DNA of 64,000 nucleotides, taken from Edaphosphingomonas laterariae. Lineage in GTDB: Bacteria > Pseudomonadota > Alphaproteobacteria > Sphingomonadales > Sphingomonadaceae. The notes beneath the pieces were generated by a model. That model saw only the letters and a program-made list of their open reading frames with translations, made no database searches and was not told where the DNA came from. Positions within the stretch are counted from its first letter, which is position 1, and the number at the start of each line of letters is the position of its first letter. This document shows, one piece after another, positions 17,585-28,847 of the stretch. The stretch covers positions 20,319-84,318 of the forward strand of contig NZ_FZOS01000017.1 of NCBI RefSeq assembly GCF_900188165.1, read 5' to 3'. The position numbers were made by a program, and so were the translations under genes.

Positions 17585-17629
17585 CCCGCCGCCCGCTGCA
17601 CATACGCGACCCTTGCAGCGGGCGGCGGG
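17585..17629. terminator. 16-bp perfect hairpin, possible terminator or attenuator
   Basis: Perfect inverted repeat with arms 17585-17600 and 17614-17629 (13-base loop), almost pure GC. It has no T run, so it is not a textbook intrinsic terminator. It sits after the 56-aa gene and 77 bp before the start of the REC-GGDEF-EAL gene, so it could end one transcript or shape the leader of the other. Confidence 0.5.
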
Positions 17630-17706
17630 CCAAGTTTCAGGCGCGTGGAAACCAAATATTAGCCTTCTTTCACTACCCCGTGAATCGACCAGATTGTGGG
17701 GTGGTT

Positions 17707-19590
17707 GTGCGCATCCTGATCGTAGACGACGAACCGGCCATGCACGATTCCTACCGGCGCACGCTGGTTGGATCGCAGCCCGCGCCGGCAAGCAACGCGC
17801 TGGCGGCGATGGCATCGGAATTATTTGCCGATCGCCCATCGCCGGCCGATGCGGCCGATGACGATTTCTGCCTGACCCATGCGACGCAGGGGCGCGACGC
17901 AGTGGCGATGGTGCAGGAAGCGCTGCGCGACGGCGATCCCTTCCGCGTCGCTTTCATCGACATTCGCATGCCGCCCGGCATCGACGGCAAGGAAACCGCC
18001 CGGCGGATCCGCGCGCTCGACCCCGAAATCAATCTGGTGATCGTGACCGGCTATTCGGATTACAGCCCGATCGACATCGCGCGGGCGGCGGGGCCGGCCG
18101 ACAAGATCTTCTACATCACCAAGCCGTTCGAAGTGAACGAGGTCCAGCAGACCGCGCGCGCCTTGTGCCAGCGCTGGCAGGTCGACGCCGATCTCGCCCG
18201 GACGCGGACGGAACTGGCCGACAAGATCGTCCAGCTGGAGGAAAAGACGCTGGCGCTGGCCGCCAACGAGGCGCGCGCCGTGCACATGGCGAGCCATGAT
18301 TCACTGACCGGCGCGCCCAATCGCCTGGCCTTCCTGCGCGAACTTTCCGAACGGATGCAGGGCCAGCGCCCGGCCTTCGCGGTGGGCATGCTCGATCTCG
18401 ACCGCTTCAAGAATGTCAACGACACGCTGGGCCACGCCGCCGGCGACGAGCTGATTCGCGAAGTGTGTCAGCGCCTTGCCGCCGAAATGGGCGACGGCAT
18501 CGTCGCCCGGCTGGGCGGCGACGAATTCGGCATCCTGTTCGAAACCGGCGACAAGATGGACGCGCTGGCCCGGTGCGAGCGGATCGTGGCGAGCTGTTCG
18601 ACCACCTATATGATCCTCGGCCATGCCGTGCAGGTCAGCGCGTCCATGGGCCTCGTCGTCGCCAATCCGGCGGGCGAGACCGACAAGATCGATCATATGC
18701 GGCTAGCGGACATGGCGCTCTACGATGCCAAGCGCGCCGGGCGCAGCCAGGTGCGGCTGTTCGACGAGAGCATGGATGAAAGCGTCCGCTTTCGGCAGAC
18801 GATCGAAGCGGGTCTGCGCGAGGCGATCGCGCGCCGCGAGCTTGAGGTCGTCTATCAGCCGATCGTGGCGCGCGAGCGGCTCGACATCGTCGGCTTCGAG
18901 GCGCTGCTGCGCTGGACGAGCGCCGAACATGGCCCGATTTCGCCTTCGGTGTTCATCCCGATCGCGGAGGAAAGCAACCTGATCCACGAGCTGGGCGATT
19001 GGGTGACGGCCGAGGCGCTGAGCGAATGCCTGCGCTGGCCGCACCAATATGTGTCGATCAACTTTTCGCCGCGCCAGTTCCGCCGGCAGGATTTCGTGGA
19101 AACGCTTGCGGCCCGCGTCGCCGCATCGGGGCTGCCGCCGCATCGCGTGCAGATCGAGATCACCGAAACCGCGATCTTCGACGACGATCTGCGCGCCGCC
19201 GAAACCTTGCAGCAGCTTCGCGCGCTCGGCTTCCGTGTCGCGCTGGACGATTTCGGCACCGGCTATTCGAGCCTGTTCAACATCCGCAACTTCGCGCTGG
19301 ATTGCCTGAAGATCGACAAGTCGTTCATCGACGGCCTTGGCCGCGAGGTCGAATCGGCCGCGATCGTCAATTCGGTGACGCATCTGGCGCGATCGCTGGG
19401 GCTGGGCGTGGTGGCCGAGGGCGTCGAGACCGAAACCCAGAATCAGGCGCTCCGGCTCGCCGGATGTTCGCATCTCCAGGGCTATTATTTCGGCCGTCCG
19501 ATCGATGCCGACGCGACCGCCGATCTTGCCGGGCAGGCGCTGCCGGCCGACGCCGCCGCGCGATCGGCCGGGGGGATCGTACGGCCATGA
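17707..19590 (+). CDS. Response regulator with GGDEF and EAL domains
   Basis: 627-aa cyclic-di-GMP enzyme. Domains in order: receiver (RILIVDDEPAMHDSYRRTL, acceptor Asp in VAFIDIRMPPGIDG near residue 90, FYITKPFEVNEV), a coiled coil, GGDEF near residues 195-350 (LGGDEFGILFE intact), and EAL near 365-610 (FEALLRW, EITETAIFDDD, DDFGTGYSSLFNIRN, VAEGVETETQ intact). Both catalytic motifs are canonical, so it may synthesise and degrade c-di-GMP. The receiver carries a long insert between its first helix and second strand. The start is GTG 17707 (17701 possible). It is coupled to the following kinase by ATGA. Confidence 0.93.
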   Translation: MRILIVDDEPAMHDSYRRTLVGSQPAPASNALAAMASELFADRPSPADAADDDFCLTHATQGRDAVAMVQEALRDGDPFRVAFIDIRMPPGIDGKETARRIRALDPEINLVIVTGYSDYSPIDIARAAGPADKIFYITKPFEVNEVQQTARALCQRWQVDADLARTRTELADKIVQLEEKTLALAANEARAVHMASHDSLTGAPNRLAFLRELSERMQGQRPAFAVGMLDLDRFKNVNDTLGHAAGDELIREVCQRLAAEMGDGIVARLGGDEFGILFETGDKMDALARCERIVASCSTTYMILGHAVQVSASMGLVVANPAGETDKIDHMRLADMALYDAKRAGRSQVRLFDESMDESVRFRQTIEAGLREAIARRELEVVYQPIVARERLDIVGFEALLRWTSAEHGPISPSVFIPIAEESNLIHELGDWVTAEALSECLRWPHQYVSINFSPRQFRRQDFVETLAARVAASGLPPHRVQIEITETAIFDDDLRAAETLQQLRALGFRVALDDFGTGYSSLFNIRNFALDCLKIDKSFIDGLGREVESAAIVNSVTHLARSLGLGVVAEGVETETQNQALRLAGCSHLQGYYFGRPIDADATADLAGQALPADAAARSAGGIVRP

Positions 19591-21458
19591 CCTTCTTCAA
19601 CCTCGCGCGCCGGGCCTCGCTCGGCATCAAGCTGACCGCGATCCTGACGATCGTCGGCATCGTCGGCTTCGCCGGTGTGCTGGCGCTGCTGATCGCGGTC
19701 ATCACGCCCAGCTTCAACCGCCTGGAAGCCACCGCCGTTCAGGGGCATATCGAGCGCACCCGTGCCGCGCTGGACGAATATGCGTCCAAGGTGGAAATCG
19801 CGGTCAAGGATTATGGCGTCTGGGACGACAGCTATAAATATATGAACGGGCAAGGCGATGCCCGCTTCGTCGAAACCGTGTTCTCGGTGCTGGCCTTCAC
19901 CAATCTCGACATCAACGGCATGGCCTATGTCGGCAATGACGGCCATATCCACCAGACCCGCTATGTGGACCTTGCCGCGCAGGCCGACGATGCCGCGCGC
20001 ATATCGCCGTTCAACGCGCTGATCACGTCCCGCGCAGTGCGCGATCTGGCCGCCGAGCGCGAATCCGCCCATTTCTACGCGCGGCTGGGCGATCGCATCG
20101 TCGCCGTCGGCATCGCCAAGGTGCTGATGAGCGACGGCACCGGCACCAGCCCCGGTTTCGTCGTCATGGCGCGGCAGATCACGTCGGACCAGCTGAGCCA
20201 CCTGATCCAGCTCGACGCGCGATTCGGCCTGGGCCGCGCGCACCAGGAAACCGCGGTGCGCGAACGCCCGCGCACGCTGGACATCGCCGTCGACATCGAC
20301 GGGCTGAACCGCATCCATATCGCCAACGCCAATTTCGTCGTGCAGCGCGATTTCACGCTGCTCGGCAACCGTATGCTGATGCTGATCGTGCTCGGCACCG
20401 CGAGCCTGCTGATCCTCGTCCTGTTCGTGCTGCGCCAGACGATCACGCGGCTCGTCATCAGCCCGCTCGCCAAGGTCGAGCATCATATGCAGGACGTGTC
20501 GGCATCGGGGCACCTCCGCCCGCTCGGCAATCCCGAGCGCGGCGACGAGATCGGATCGCTCGTGCGCAGCTTCAACGCCATGCTCGCCCAGCTCAAGGAT
20601 CTGCGCGAACAGGTGGAAATCCAGTCGTTCAAGCTCGGCCAGAGCGAAAGTGCGATCGGCGTGATGCACAATGTGCGCAACGGCCTGAACCCGATCAGCG
20701 TGATCGTGTCGCAGGGGCTTGCCACCCAGCCGGTGATCGCGCCCAAGGACGTGGCCCGCGCGCTCGCCGAACTGGCGCAGGACGACATACCGGCCGCCCG
20801 TCGCCAGAAGCTCGCCGCCTTCCTGCTCGCCGCGCTCGAACTGCACCGCGAACAGACCGACAAGCGTCGCGACGACATGGTCAGCGCACGTGATTGCCTG
20901 AACAATGTGCTGGAAATCATCGGCCACCAGCAGACGATCGCGCATGAGCGGATCGACACCGGCCCCTGCGATGTGCTGGCGGTGATCGAGCAGAATGCGG
21001 CGCTGGCCCGCTATGCCGGGTCGGGCGCGATCGATTTCACCTGCCCCGCCGAAACCCAGTTCGCCGATGCCAACCGGCTGTTGCTGAGCCAGGTGATCGG
21101 CAATCTCTTCGCCAATGCGATCGAAGCGATCGCCAGCGCGGGCCGCGATCCCGGCCATATCAGTGTCGCGGTCGATCGCTTCGCCCGGCCCGACGGCGAT
21201 GTCGTCGAAATCCGCATCAGCGACGATGGCGAAGGGTTCGACCACAGCCGCGGCCAGCAGCTGTTCCGCCGTGGCTTTTCCAGCCGGAAGCAGAAATCGG
21301 GCGGGCTGGGGCTGCATTGGTGCGCCAATTCGATCAACGCGATGCAGGGCACGTTGACGTTGGTCAGCCCCGGCGTGGATCAGGGCGCGACCGCCACCAT
21401 CACGCTGCGCGCGGCGGATGCGCCGCCGGCCATGCGCGAGGCGGCCGAAGCCGCCTGA
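19587..21458 (+). CDS. CHASE4-HAMP sensor histidine kinase
   Basis: 623-aa membrane kinase, the likely partner of the preceding regulator. A membrane helix (LTAILTIVGIVGFAGVLALL) is followed by a periplasmic CHASE4 domain (VKDYGVWDDSYKYMNG near residue 75), a second helix (LMLIVLGTASLLILVLFVL), HAMP (VISPLAKVEHHMQDV), a coiled coil, and an unusual acceptor segment GVMHNVRNGLNPISVI near residue 355. The HATPase domain has NLFANAIEAI, DDGEGFD and GGLGLHWCAN. The acceptor does not match the common HExxxP H-box but resembles the MHNVxN variant of this kinase class. Confidence 0.92.
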   Translation: MTFFNLARRASLGIKLTAILTIVGIVGFAGVLALLIAVITPSFNRLEATAVQGHIERTRAALDEYASKVEIAVKDYGVWDDSYKYMNGQGDARFVETVFSVLAFTNLDINGMAYVGNDGHIHQTRYVDLAAQADDAARISPFNALITSRAVRDLAAERESAHFYARLGDRIVAVGIAKVLMSDGTGTSPGFVVMARQITSDQLSHLIQLDARFGLGRAHQETAVRERPRTLDIAVDIDGLNRIHIANANFVVQRDFTLLGNRMLMLIVLGTASLLILVLFVLRQTITRLVISPLAKVEHHMQDVSASGHLRPLGNPERGDEIGSLVRSFNAMLAQLKDLREQVEIQSFKLGQSESAIGVMHNVRNGLNPISVIVSQGLATQPVIAPKDVARALAELAQDDIPAARRQKLAAFLLAALELHREQTDKRRDDMVSARDCLNNVLEIIGHQQTIAHERIDTGPCDVLAVIEQNAALARYAGSGAIDFTCPAETQFADANRLLLSQVIGNLFANAIEAIASAGRDPGHISVAVDRFARPDGDVVEIRISDDGEGFDHSRGQQLFRRGFSSRKQKSGGLGLHWCANSINAMQGTLTLVSPGVDQGATATITLRAADAPPAMREAAEAA

Positions 21459-21462
21459 CGCG

Positions 21463-22569
21463 TCATTGCAGATAGGGCGCGACCAGCCCGAGCCCGCGAT
21501 AATATTCGCGAACATCCTCCGCCAGCTCGGCGAAATCGCCGATCGTGCCCCGGCAGGCATGGGTGCGGCAGCGGCAGGCCATCTGCCAGCGGCTTTCATA
21601 GAGCGTGGTCGAATAATCCCACGCGATCTCCTCGCCCGGCGCGATATCGCGGATCGCGTGGAGGAAGATGCCATGTTCGCAAAAGCGCAGGCCCGCATTG
21701 GGATCGCAGCTATGGTTGATCAGATCGTCCACGCCGCCCGACGGGCCCATATAATGGTCCGCATCGATCTGGACGAAGCGATCGGCCTGCCCTTCGACCA
21801 GCATCGGCAATTGCGACTTGTGGATGCGCGGCCCCCGGAATTCGACGATGCGATCGCCCGCCGCGAAGGGGATGCCAGCGAACACCGCCTTGCCGAGATG
21901 ATTTTCCCCGATCGCGAAGATCAGGGGCTGGGCGCGATCCACCTCGCGCACCAGGAAATTGCCGCGCGCGAAGCCGAAGGAGCGCCACGGGTTAATCGTC
22001 GCCAGCCCGACGATGAACCACATGCTGGCATGGCAGACCAGTTCGACGAAGATATAGGGAATCTCCGCGCGCTCATCCTGCAGGCCCGCGATGATGACGA
22101 ATAGCGTCGCGAGATCGCCGATCGTCCACAGGCCCCAGGCGGGCGATCGTTCATGATCGCGGTCGCGGATCGCGCTGATCCAGGTGGGGATGAAGCTGAT
22201 CGGGATCGCCGCGACGACCAGCATATGCGCCCAGAAGGCCGACTGGAAAACGCCCCAGATCACCAGCGCCGCCAGGCTGAGGCCCATGCACAGGCTTTCG
22301 GTGCGGGTGGGCGGTTGCCAGTCGGATTGCCGCCACACGGCAAGCGTGACGACGATGCAGGCGAGCGCCGAAATCGTGAAGATGATGTTCTGCGCGGCGC
22401 CGTGGTTGACCGCCTGATAGGTCATCGCCTCGATCGCGGTCGCGGCGCTCCAGATCAGCCAGGATGACCGATTGGGCCGCACCAGCTGCCGCCGGATGCC
22501 CAGATAGTAGAAGATGTAGGCGGCGATGTTGCAGCCGATTGCCGCATACCACCAATATTCTGTGCCCAT
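21463..22569 (-). CDS. Polytopic membrane protein fused to a SET methyltransferase domain
   Basis: 368-aa fusion. Residues 1-210 hold about seven hydrophobic segments (for example WWYAAIGCNIAAYIFYYLG and MLVVAAIPISFIPTWIS) in a PQ-loop-like pattern. Residues 215-368 form a SET domain: LGKAVFAGIPFAAGDRIVEF, the hallmark INHSCDPNAGLRF near residue 285, GEEIAWDYST, and a Cys-rich post-SET element CRCRTHACRGTIG. SET enzymes transfer methyl groups from S-adenosylmethionine to protein lysines. Both invariant motifs are intact, so it is probably active on the cytoplasmic face. ATG 22569 fits the first helix. Four bases separate its stop from the convergent kinase stop. Confidence 0.85.
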   Translation of the reverse strand: MGTEYWWYAAIGCNIAAYIFYYLGIRRQLVRPNRSSWLIWSAATAIEAMTYQAVNHGAAQNIIFTISALACIVVTLAVWRQSDWQPPTRTESLCMGLSLAALVIWGVFQSAFWAHMLVVAAIPISFIPTWISAIRDRDHERSPAWGLWTIGDLATLFVIIAGLQDERAEIPYIFVELVCHASMWFIVGLATINPWRSFGFARGNFLVREVDRAQPLIFAIGENHLGKAVFAGIPFAAGDRIVEFRGPRIHKSQLPMLVEGQADRFVQIDADHYMGPSGGVDDLINHSCDPNAGLRFCEHGIFLHAIRDIAPGEEIAWDYSTTLYESRWQMACRCRTHACRGTIGDFAELAEDVREYYRGLGLVAPYLQ

Positions 22570-22719
22570 CGACCCACCGGGCAATCGGCCGGAGCCAATC
22601 GTCCGCCCCTCTCTCCTGCCCGGCCCCCGCCGGGTCTGGGCCAAGCTACGCTCATGCGAATCCCCCGCGCAAGCCCAAGCATGTGGCGCGAAGGCGATTT
22701 TTCGGCGGAAGCCTGCGGA

Positions 22720-23148
22720 TCAGCGGGGTTCGTAGCCGGCCGCTTGCCGGGATGCCTGCTCGGTCTCGCGCGGCGGGATCGTGCGAATCGTCGACGCATA
22801 TTCGGCGATGAGCACGAAGAACCAGAACTCGATCCCGTCATAGGCCTCGCCACCGAAGATCATCGCGATGCGGAGGACGAGGCTGACCAAAGCGAACATG
22901 CGGAACCAGAGCGCGCTGCGCGTCGGGTGATCGGCGCGCAGCGAGGCGGTGAACATCATCGCGAAGCTGCCAAGGCCGAAGATCAGATAGTCGACCGCGC
23001 TGGTGGCCCAATAGAGGCCGCTCAGCATCGCCGCGAACCAGAACAGGCGCGACACCGCATGCTGGCTCTGCCGGGTGATCTGGCAGAATTTGATGATCGG
23101 CGGCACGAACAGCGTCTTGCCGACCCAAAGGTCGATCCGGGTGAACAT
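22720..23148 (-). CDS. Hypothetical membrane protein, 142 aa
   Basis: Four hydrophobic segments (LFWFAAMLSGLYWATSAV, YLIFGLGSFAMMFTAS, FRMFALVSLVLRIAMIFGG, IEFWFFVLIAEYAS) after a short amphipathic start MFTRIDLWVGKTLFV. No family is recognised. ATG 23148 is chosen because GGATCGGG lies just before it; an upstream ATG at 23217 would place the start codon inside the operator-like dyad. It is divergent from the globin gene and probably shares its control site. Confidence 0.68.
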   Translation of the reverse strand: MFTRIDLWVGKTLFVPPIIKFCQITRQSQHAVSRLFWFAAMLSGLYWATSAVDYLIFGLGSFAMMFTASLRADHPTRSALWFRMFALVSLVLRIAMIFGGEAYDGIEFWFFVLIAEYASTIRTIPPRETEQASRQAAGYEPR

Positions 23149-23204
23149 GCCCGATCCATCGGCCAGCCACCGCCGGCGCGCAAGGCCGATATGGCGGGCC
23201 GATA

Positions 23205-23229
23205 AAACATGCTGCACATTTGCATGTTT
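23205..23229. promoter_or_regulatory. NsrR-like inverted repeat
   Basis: Arms AAACATGC (23205-23212) and GCATGTTT (23222-23229) are perfect and separated by nine bases. The NsrR consensus has the same core, ATGC-N9-GCAT with flanking AAn and nTT. The site lies 48 bp before the globin start and 57 bp before the divergent membrane gene. Assignment to a nitric-oxide-sensing Rrf2 regulator is an inference. Confidence 0.62.
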
Positions 23230-23276
23230 AACGCCGATGCCCTACATTGGCGACGCACCCAGAAGGGAGGCCAGAC

Positions 23277-23672
23277 GTGGACAGACTGATGACGATCGAC
23301 GACGCGGCGCTCGGCCGGCTGGTCGATCAATTCTACGCCCGCATTCGCGCCGATGATGAGCTCGGCCCGATCTTCAACCAGGCCATCGATGACTGGCCCG
23401 AGCATCTTGAGACGCTCACCGCCTTCTGGTCGTCGGTGGTGCTGACCAGCGGCCGATATAAGGGCAATCCCGTCGCCGCCCATCGCCGCCATCACGACCG
23501 CATCACGCCCGAATTGTTCGATCGCTGGCTGGCGATCTGGCGGCAGACGACCGCCGAGATGATGGCGCCCGATGCCGCCGCCGCGTTGCAGGACAAGGCC
23601 AACCGCATCGCCGAAAGCCTGAAGCTGGCATTGTTCTTCCGGCTGCCGCCGGCCCGGGCGGAGGCCGCCTGA
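23277..23672 (+). CDS. Group III truncated hemoglobin
   Basis: 131-aa globin. The pattern is that of class III truncated hemoglobins: LVDQFYARIRADDELGPIF at the B/E-helix side, W-rich TAFWSSVVLTSGRYKGNP, and HRRHHDRITPELFDRWLAIW, with the proximal His of the F helix in the His cluster. The GTG start at 23277 has GGGAGG six bases upstream. Such globins bind O2 or NO and are often controlled by NO-sensing repressors. It is followed one base later by the DUF1971 gene. Confidence 0.87.
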   Translation: MDRLMTIDDAALGRLVDQFYARIRADDELGPIFNQAIDDWPEHLETLTAFWSSVVLTSGRYKGNPVAAHRRHHDRITPELFDRWLAIWRQTTAEMMAPDAAAALQDKANRIAESLKLALFFRLPPARAEAA

Positions 23673-23673
23673 C

Positions 23674-23964
23674 ATGACGATCCAGCCCTATCGGTCGACG
23701 CCGCTGTTCGACGAAACGTCGCTGCCCGCCGCGCTGCGCGCCCGGCACAGCACCAAGGCCGGCGTGTGGGGCGTGATCCGCGTGCTCGAAGGCGAATTGC
23801 GGCTGACCTATCTCGATCCGCCGTCCGAACGCATTCTCGACCCGCGCGCACCGGGCCTGATCCTGCCCGAACAACCCCATCAGGTGGAACCGATGGGGCC
23901 GCTGAAGATGCGGGTCGATTTCTACGACCAGCAGCCGGACGAGGCAGCGCTCGCCGGCGGCTGA
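23674..23964 (+). CDS. DUF1971 protein (TehB N-terminal-like)
   Basis: 96-aa single-domain beta-sandwich, similar to the small domain at the N-terminus of some tellurite-resistance TehB proteins. Visible are YRSTPLFDETSLPAALRARH, KAGVWGVIRVLEGELRLTYL and LPEQPHQVEPMGPLKMRVDF. It starts one base after the globin stop, so both are on one transcript. The biochemical role is unknown; co-occurrence with globins points to NO or metalloid stress. Confidence 0.87.
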   Translation: MTIQPYRSTPLFDETSLPAALRARHSTKAGVWGVIRVLEGELRLTYLDPPSERILDPRAPGLILPEQPHQVEPMGPLKMRVDFYDQQPDEAALAGG

Positions 23965-23975
23965 CCCGGGACGAG

Positions 23976-23993
23976 GCGGGCCCGCTGGCCCGC
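23976..23993. terminator. GC-rich hairpin between DUF1971 and gyrB ends
   Basis: GCGGGCC-CGCT-GGCCCGC forms a seven-pair stem with a four-base loop between two convergent genes 36 bp apart. There is no T run, so its strength as a terminator is uncertain. Confidence 0.4.
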
Positions 23994-24000
23994 GCCCGCC

Positions 24001-26517
<2,517 letters not shown>

Positions 26518-26551
26518 CTAAAGCGAAATGGGCGCCGGGCTGGTCCGCGGA

Positions 26552-27103
26552 TTAACGAGGACTGGTCGGCCGCTTCAAAGGCGAGGGCCAATTCACACGC
26601 AGGAAGCCGATCGACGAAACCGCCTGCCCGTTGAAGCGCGCCGGCTTGTAGCGACCACGCTTCGCCAATGCCCCACAGGCCACCGAATCCAGCAGCTCCC
26701 AACCACTGGAAGCGACGACGACACAGCCGGCGATCGCCCCCTGATCGTCGATCTCGTAGACCATTTGGGTGACGCCCTCTGCCCCCTTGGACATCAACTT
26801 CGGGGGATAGTCCTTGGTCGTAACCCACAGGGCCCTGTTGCCGATCGCGACCGCCGGCTCGACCCCCTTGGGCACCCCCTGCTCCATCAGGGCTTCGCAA
26901 GCCGCCCGATCCCCTGCGTCCGATCCGCCACTTATGATTGCGCGGCATTCGTCGATGCCGCCTTGAGCGCCCGTCCGGTAAGCCAGCGTCGCCCCGCCGA
27001 CGACGGCGGCGGGATAGGCATCCCCCACCACCGCCGAATCCGTTGGCAGCGGGCTCGTTCCATTAGCGCCGGCCAACATGGCCAGCATGAACGAGATCGC
27101 CAT
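26552..27103 (-). CDS. Secreted TonB C-terminal-like protein, 183 aa
   Basis: Signal peptide (MAISFMLAMLAGANG), then a Cys-containing N-terminal region and a C-terminal domain of about 80 residues (MSKGAEGVTQMVYEIDDQGA, CVVVASSGWELLDSVACGAL, RGRYKPARFNGQAV) typical of the TonB/TolA C-terminal fold. It has no membrane anchor and Pro-rich spacer of true TonB, so it is a periplasmic stand-alone TonB-C protein. ATG 27103 is chosen because AGAGGG lies five bases before it. It is a tandem paralogue of the next gene. Confidence 0.8.
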   Translation of the reverse strand: MAISFMLAMLAGANGTSPLPTDSAVVGDAYPAAVVGGATLAYRTGAQGGIDECRAIISGGSDAGDRAACEALMEQGVPKGVEPAVAIGNRALWVTTKDYPPKLMSKGAEGVTQMVYEIDDQGAIAGCVVVASSGWELLDSVACGALAKRGRYKPARFNGQAVSSIGFLRVNWPSPLKRPTSPR

Positions 27104-27115
27104 CACGTCCCTCTC

Positions 27116-27631
27116 TCAGCGCTTGGGCCACACGACGTCGCGCACGCCGATCGCGCGGACGGGCTGGCCCTTGTAGGTGGCCGGTGAATAGCGGGCGCGG
27201 GTGAGGAGCAGCTGGCAGCTCTGCTGATCGAGCCGGGGCGAGCCGCTGGAATAGGAAATCCAGCAGGCACTGGGCTTGCCGGTTTCGTCGACCTCGACGA
27301 TCGCTTCGGCTGTGCCGGATTCGCCGCGCTTCACCGCCAGTTCGGGATAGTCGGCCGGGGTGACGAGCGCCGGCCCTGCGACCGGCCGGGCCGGAATGAC
27401 GTCGCGCGGGATGCCGCGATTGCGCAGTTCGTCGCAGGCGCGCCAGTCGCGCCGTTCGGATTCGGTGCTGACGATCGCCCGGCAGCGGGCAATGCCGCCC
27501 CGGCCATCATCGGTGTAGCTCAATGTCGCCTTGTCGATGACGACGGCGGGATAGAGATTGGCCGGGTCCGCCGCCAGCGCAGGGCCGGCCATCGCGACAC
27601 CCAATATCCCCAGGCACAGCCGACGCAGCAT
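27116..27631 (-). CDS. Secreted TonB C-terminal-like protein, 171 aa (paralogue)
   Basis: Same architecture as its neighbour: signal peptide MLRRLCLGILGVAMAGPALA, the paired pattern LYPAVVIDKATLSYTDDGRG (compare TLAYRTGAQGG), and a TonB-C-like tail (RGESGTAEAIVEVDETGKP, RARYSPATYKGQPVRAIGV). The two products share the order of Cys residues, showing a local duplication. AAGGGG lies six bases before ATG 27631. Twelve bases separate the two genes, so one transcript is likely. The function is unknown. Confidence 0.82.
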   Translation of the reverse strand: MLRRLCLGILGVAMAGPALAADPANLYPAVVIDKATLSYTDDGRGGIARCRAIVSTESERRDWRACDELRNRGIPRDVIPARPVAGPALVTPADYPELAVKRGESGTAEAIVEVDETGKPSACWISYSSGSPRLDQQSCQLLLTRARYSPATYKGQPVRAIGVRDVVWPKR

Positions 27632-27723
27632 TCCCATCCCCTTCCCCATTCGTCTTGATCGCGAACAGTGTAGCCGCATGATCGGAATCGGAAAGAGGCT
27701 TGGCGGCCAGGCGCAAAGCGCGA

Positions 27724-28800
27724 TCAGCCGTCGAGGATCGCGCCGTGGCTGATGGTGAAACGCTGCGTGCCCGCCGGCGCGGACGCGAACAAGGCGGGCT
27801 CGGTCCCCGTCATCCACACCTGCCCGCCCGCCGCCGCCAGCCGATCGAACAGCGCGGCGCGACGCAGCGGATCGAGATGCGCGGCCACCTCGTCGAGCAG
27901 CAGGATCGGGCGGCGGCCGATATGATCGGCGACGAGATCGGCATGGGCGAGGACGATGCCCAGCAACAGCGCCTTCTGTTCGCCGGTCGAAGCGCGCGCG
28001 GCGGGCTGGCCCTTGCCGAGATGGGTGACGGCCAGATCGCTGCGATGCGGCCCTGCCAGCGTGCGGCCGGCCGCGATGTCGCGTCCGCGCCCGGCGGCCA
28101 GTTCCGCGCGGAACGCCGCCTCGCCCGCCGCCTGCCATCCTTCCAGCGCAAGCCCCGCGCGGGCGAAAATGCCTTCGGGCTGGTCGGCCAGCCGCCGGGC
28201 CAGCGCTGTCACCGTCCGCGCGCGCGCATCGGCGAGCGCGGCGCCATGTTCGGCCATCGCGGCCTCCAGCGAGGCGAGCCAGGCGGGATCGCCGCCGCCT
28301 ACTTCGCCGAGCAGCCGGTTGCGCGCGCGCATCGCCGCTTCATAGCGGGTGGCGTGGACGGCATGGGCAGGCTCCAGCGCGAGCACCAGCCGATCGAGGA
28401 AACGACGGCGGCCGCCAGCACTGTCGACGAAGAGCCGATCCATCGCGGGCGTGAGCCACAGCACCGCCAGCCATTCGGACAAGGCATTGGCCGATGCCGC
28501 CGCGCCGTTGATCCGCACCTGCCGCCGTTCGGGCGCCGAGGCGAGCGCGCCGGTGCCGATCTCGACATCTTCGTCCAGCCGTGCGGCGACCGCGAAGCCG
28601 CCCGGCCCGTCGCTGCGCGCCATTTCGGAGAGCGGCGCGCCGCGCAGACCCCGGCCGGGGCTGAGCAGCGACACCGCTTCGAGGATGTTGGTCTTGCCGG
28701 CGCCATTTTCGCCGGTGAGCACGACAAGCCCCGCCCCGCAGCCGAGCACGGCCTGCGGATAGGAACGAAAATCGGTGAGCACGAGGCGGGTGACGGCCAT
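27724..28800 (-). CDS. recF: DNA replication and repair protein RecF
   Basis: 358-aa SMC-like ATPase that loads RecA at gaps with RecO and RecR. Visible are [14 protein letters not shown] at the start, Walker [22 protein letters not shown], the conserved [19 protein letters not shown], the signature [19 protein letters not shown], and Walker [13 protein letters not shown]. The length is typical. Its upstream neighbour on the minus strand is the diguanylate cyclase gene, not dnaN. Confidence 0.95.
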   Translation of the reverse strand: MAVTRLVLTDFRSYPQAVLGCGAGLVVLTGENGAGKTNILEAVSLLSPGRGLRGAPLSEMARSDGPGGFAVAARLDEDVEIGTGALASAPERRQVRINGAAASANALSEWLAVLWLTPAMDRLFVDSAGGRRRFLDRLVLALEPAHAVHATRYEAAMRARNRLLGEVGGGDPAWLASLEAAMAEHGAALADARARTVTALARRLADQPEGIFARAGLALEGWQAAGEAAFRAELAAGRGRDIAAGRTLAGPHRSDLAVTHLGKGQPAARASTGEQKALLLGIVLAHADLVADHIGRRPILLLDEVAAHLDPLRRAALFDRLAAAGGQVWMTGTEPALFASAPAGTQRFTISHGAILDG

Positions 28801-28847
28801 GCCGCCTCGTATCGCCTAAACCGGCGGACGGGAATCCCGCCGACCGA

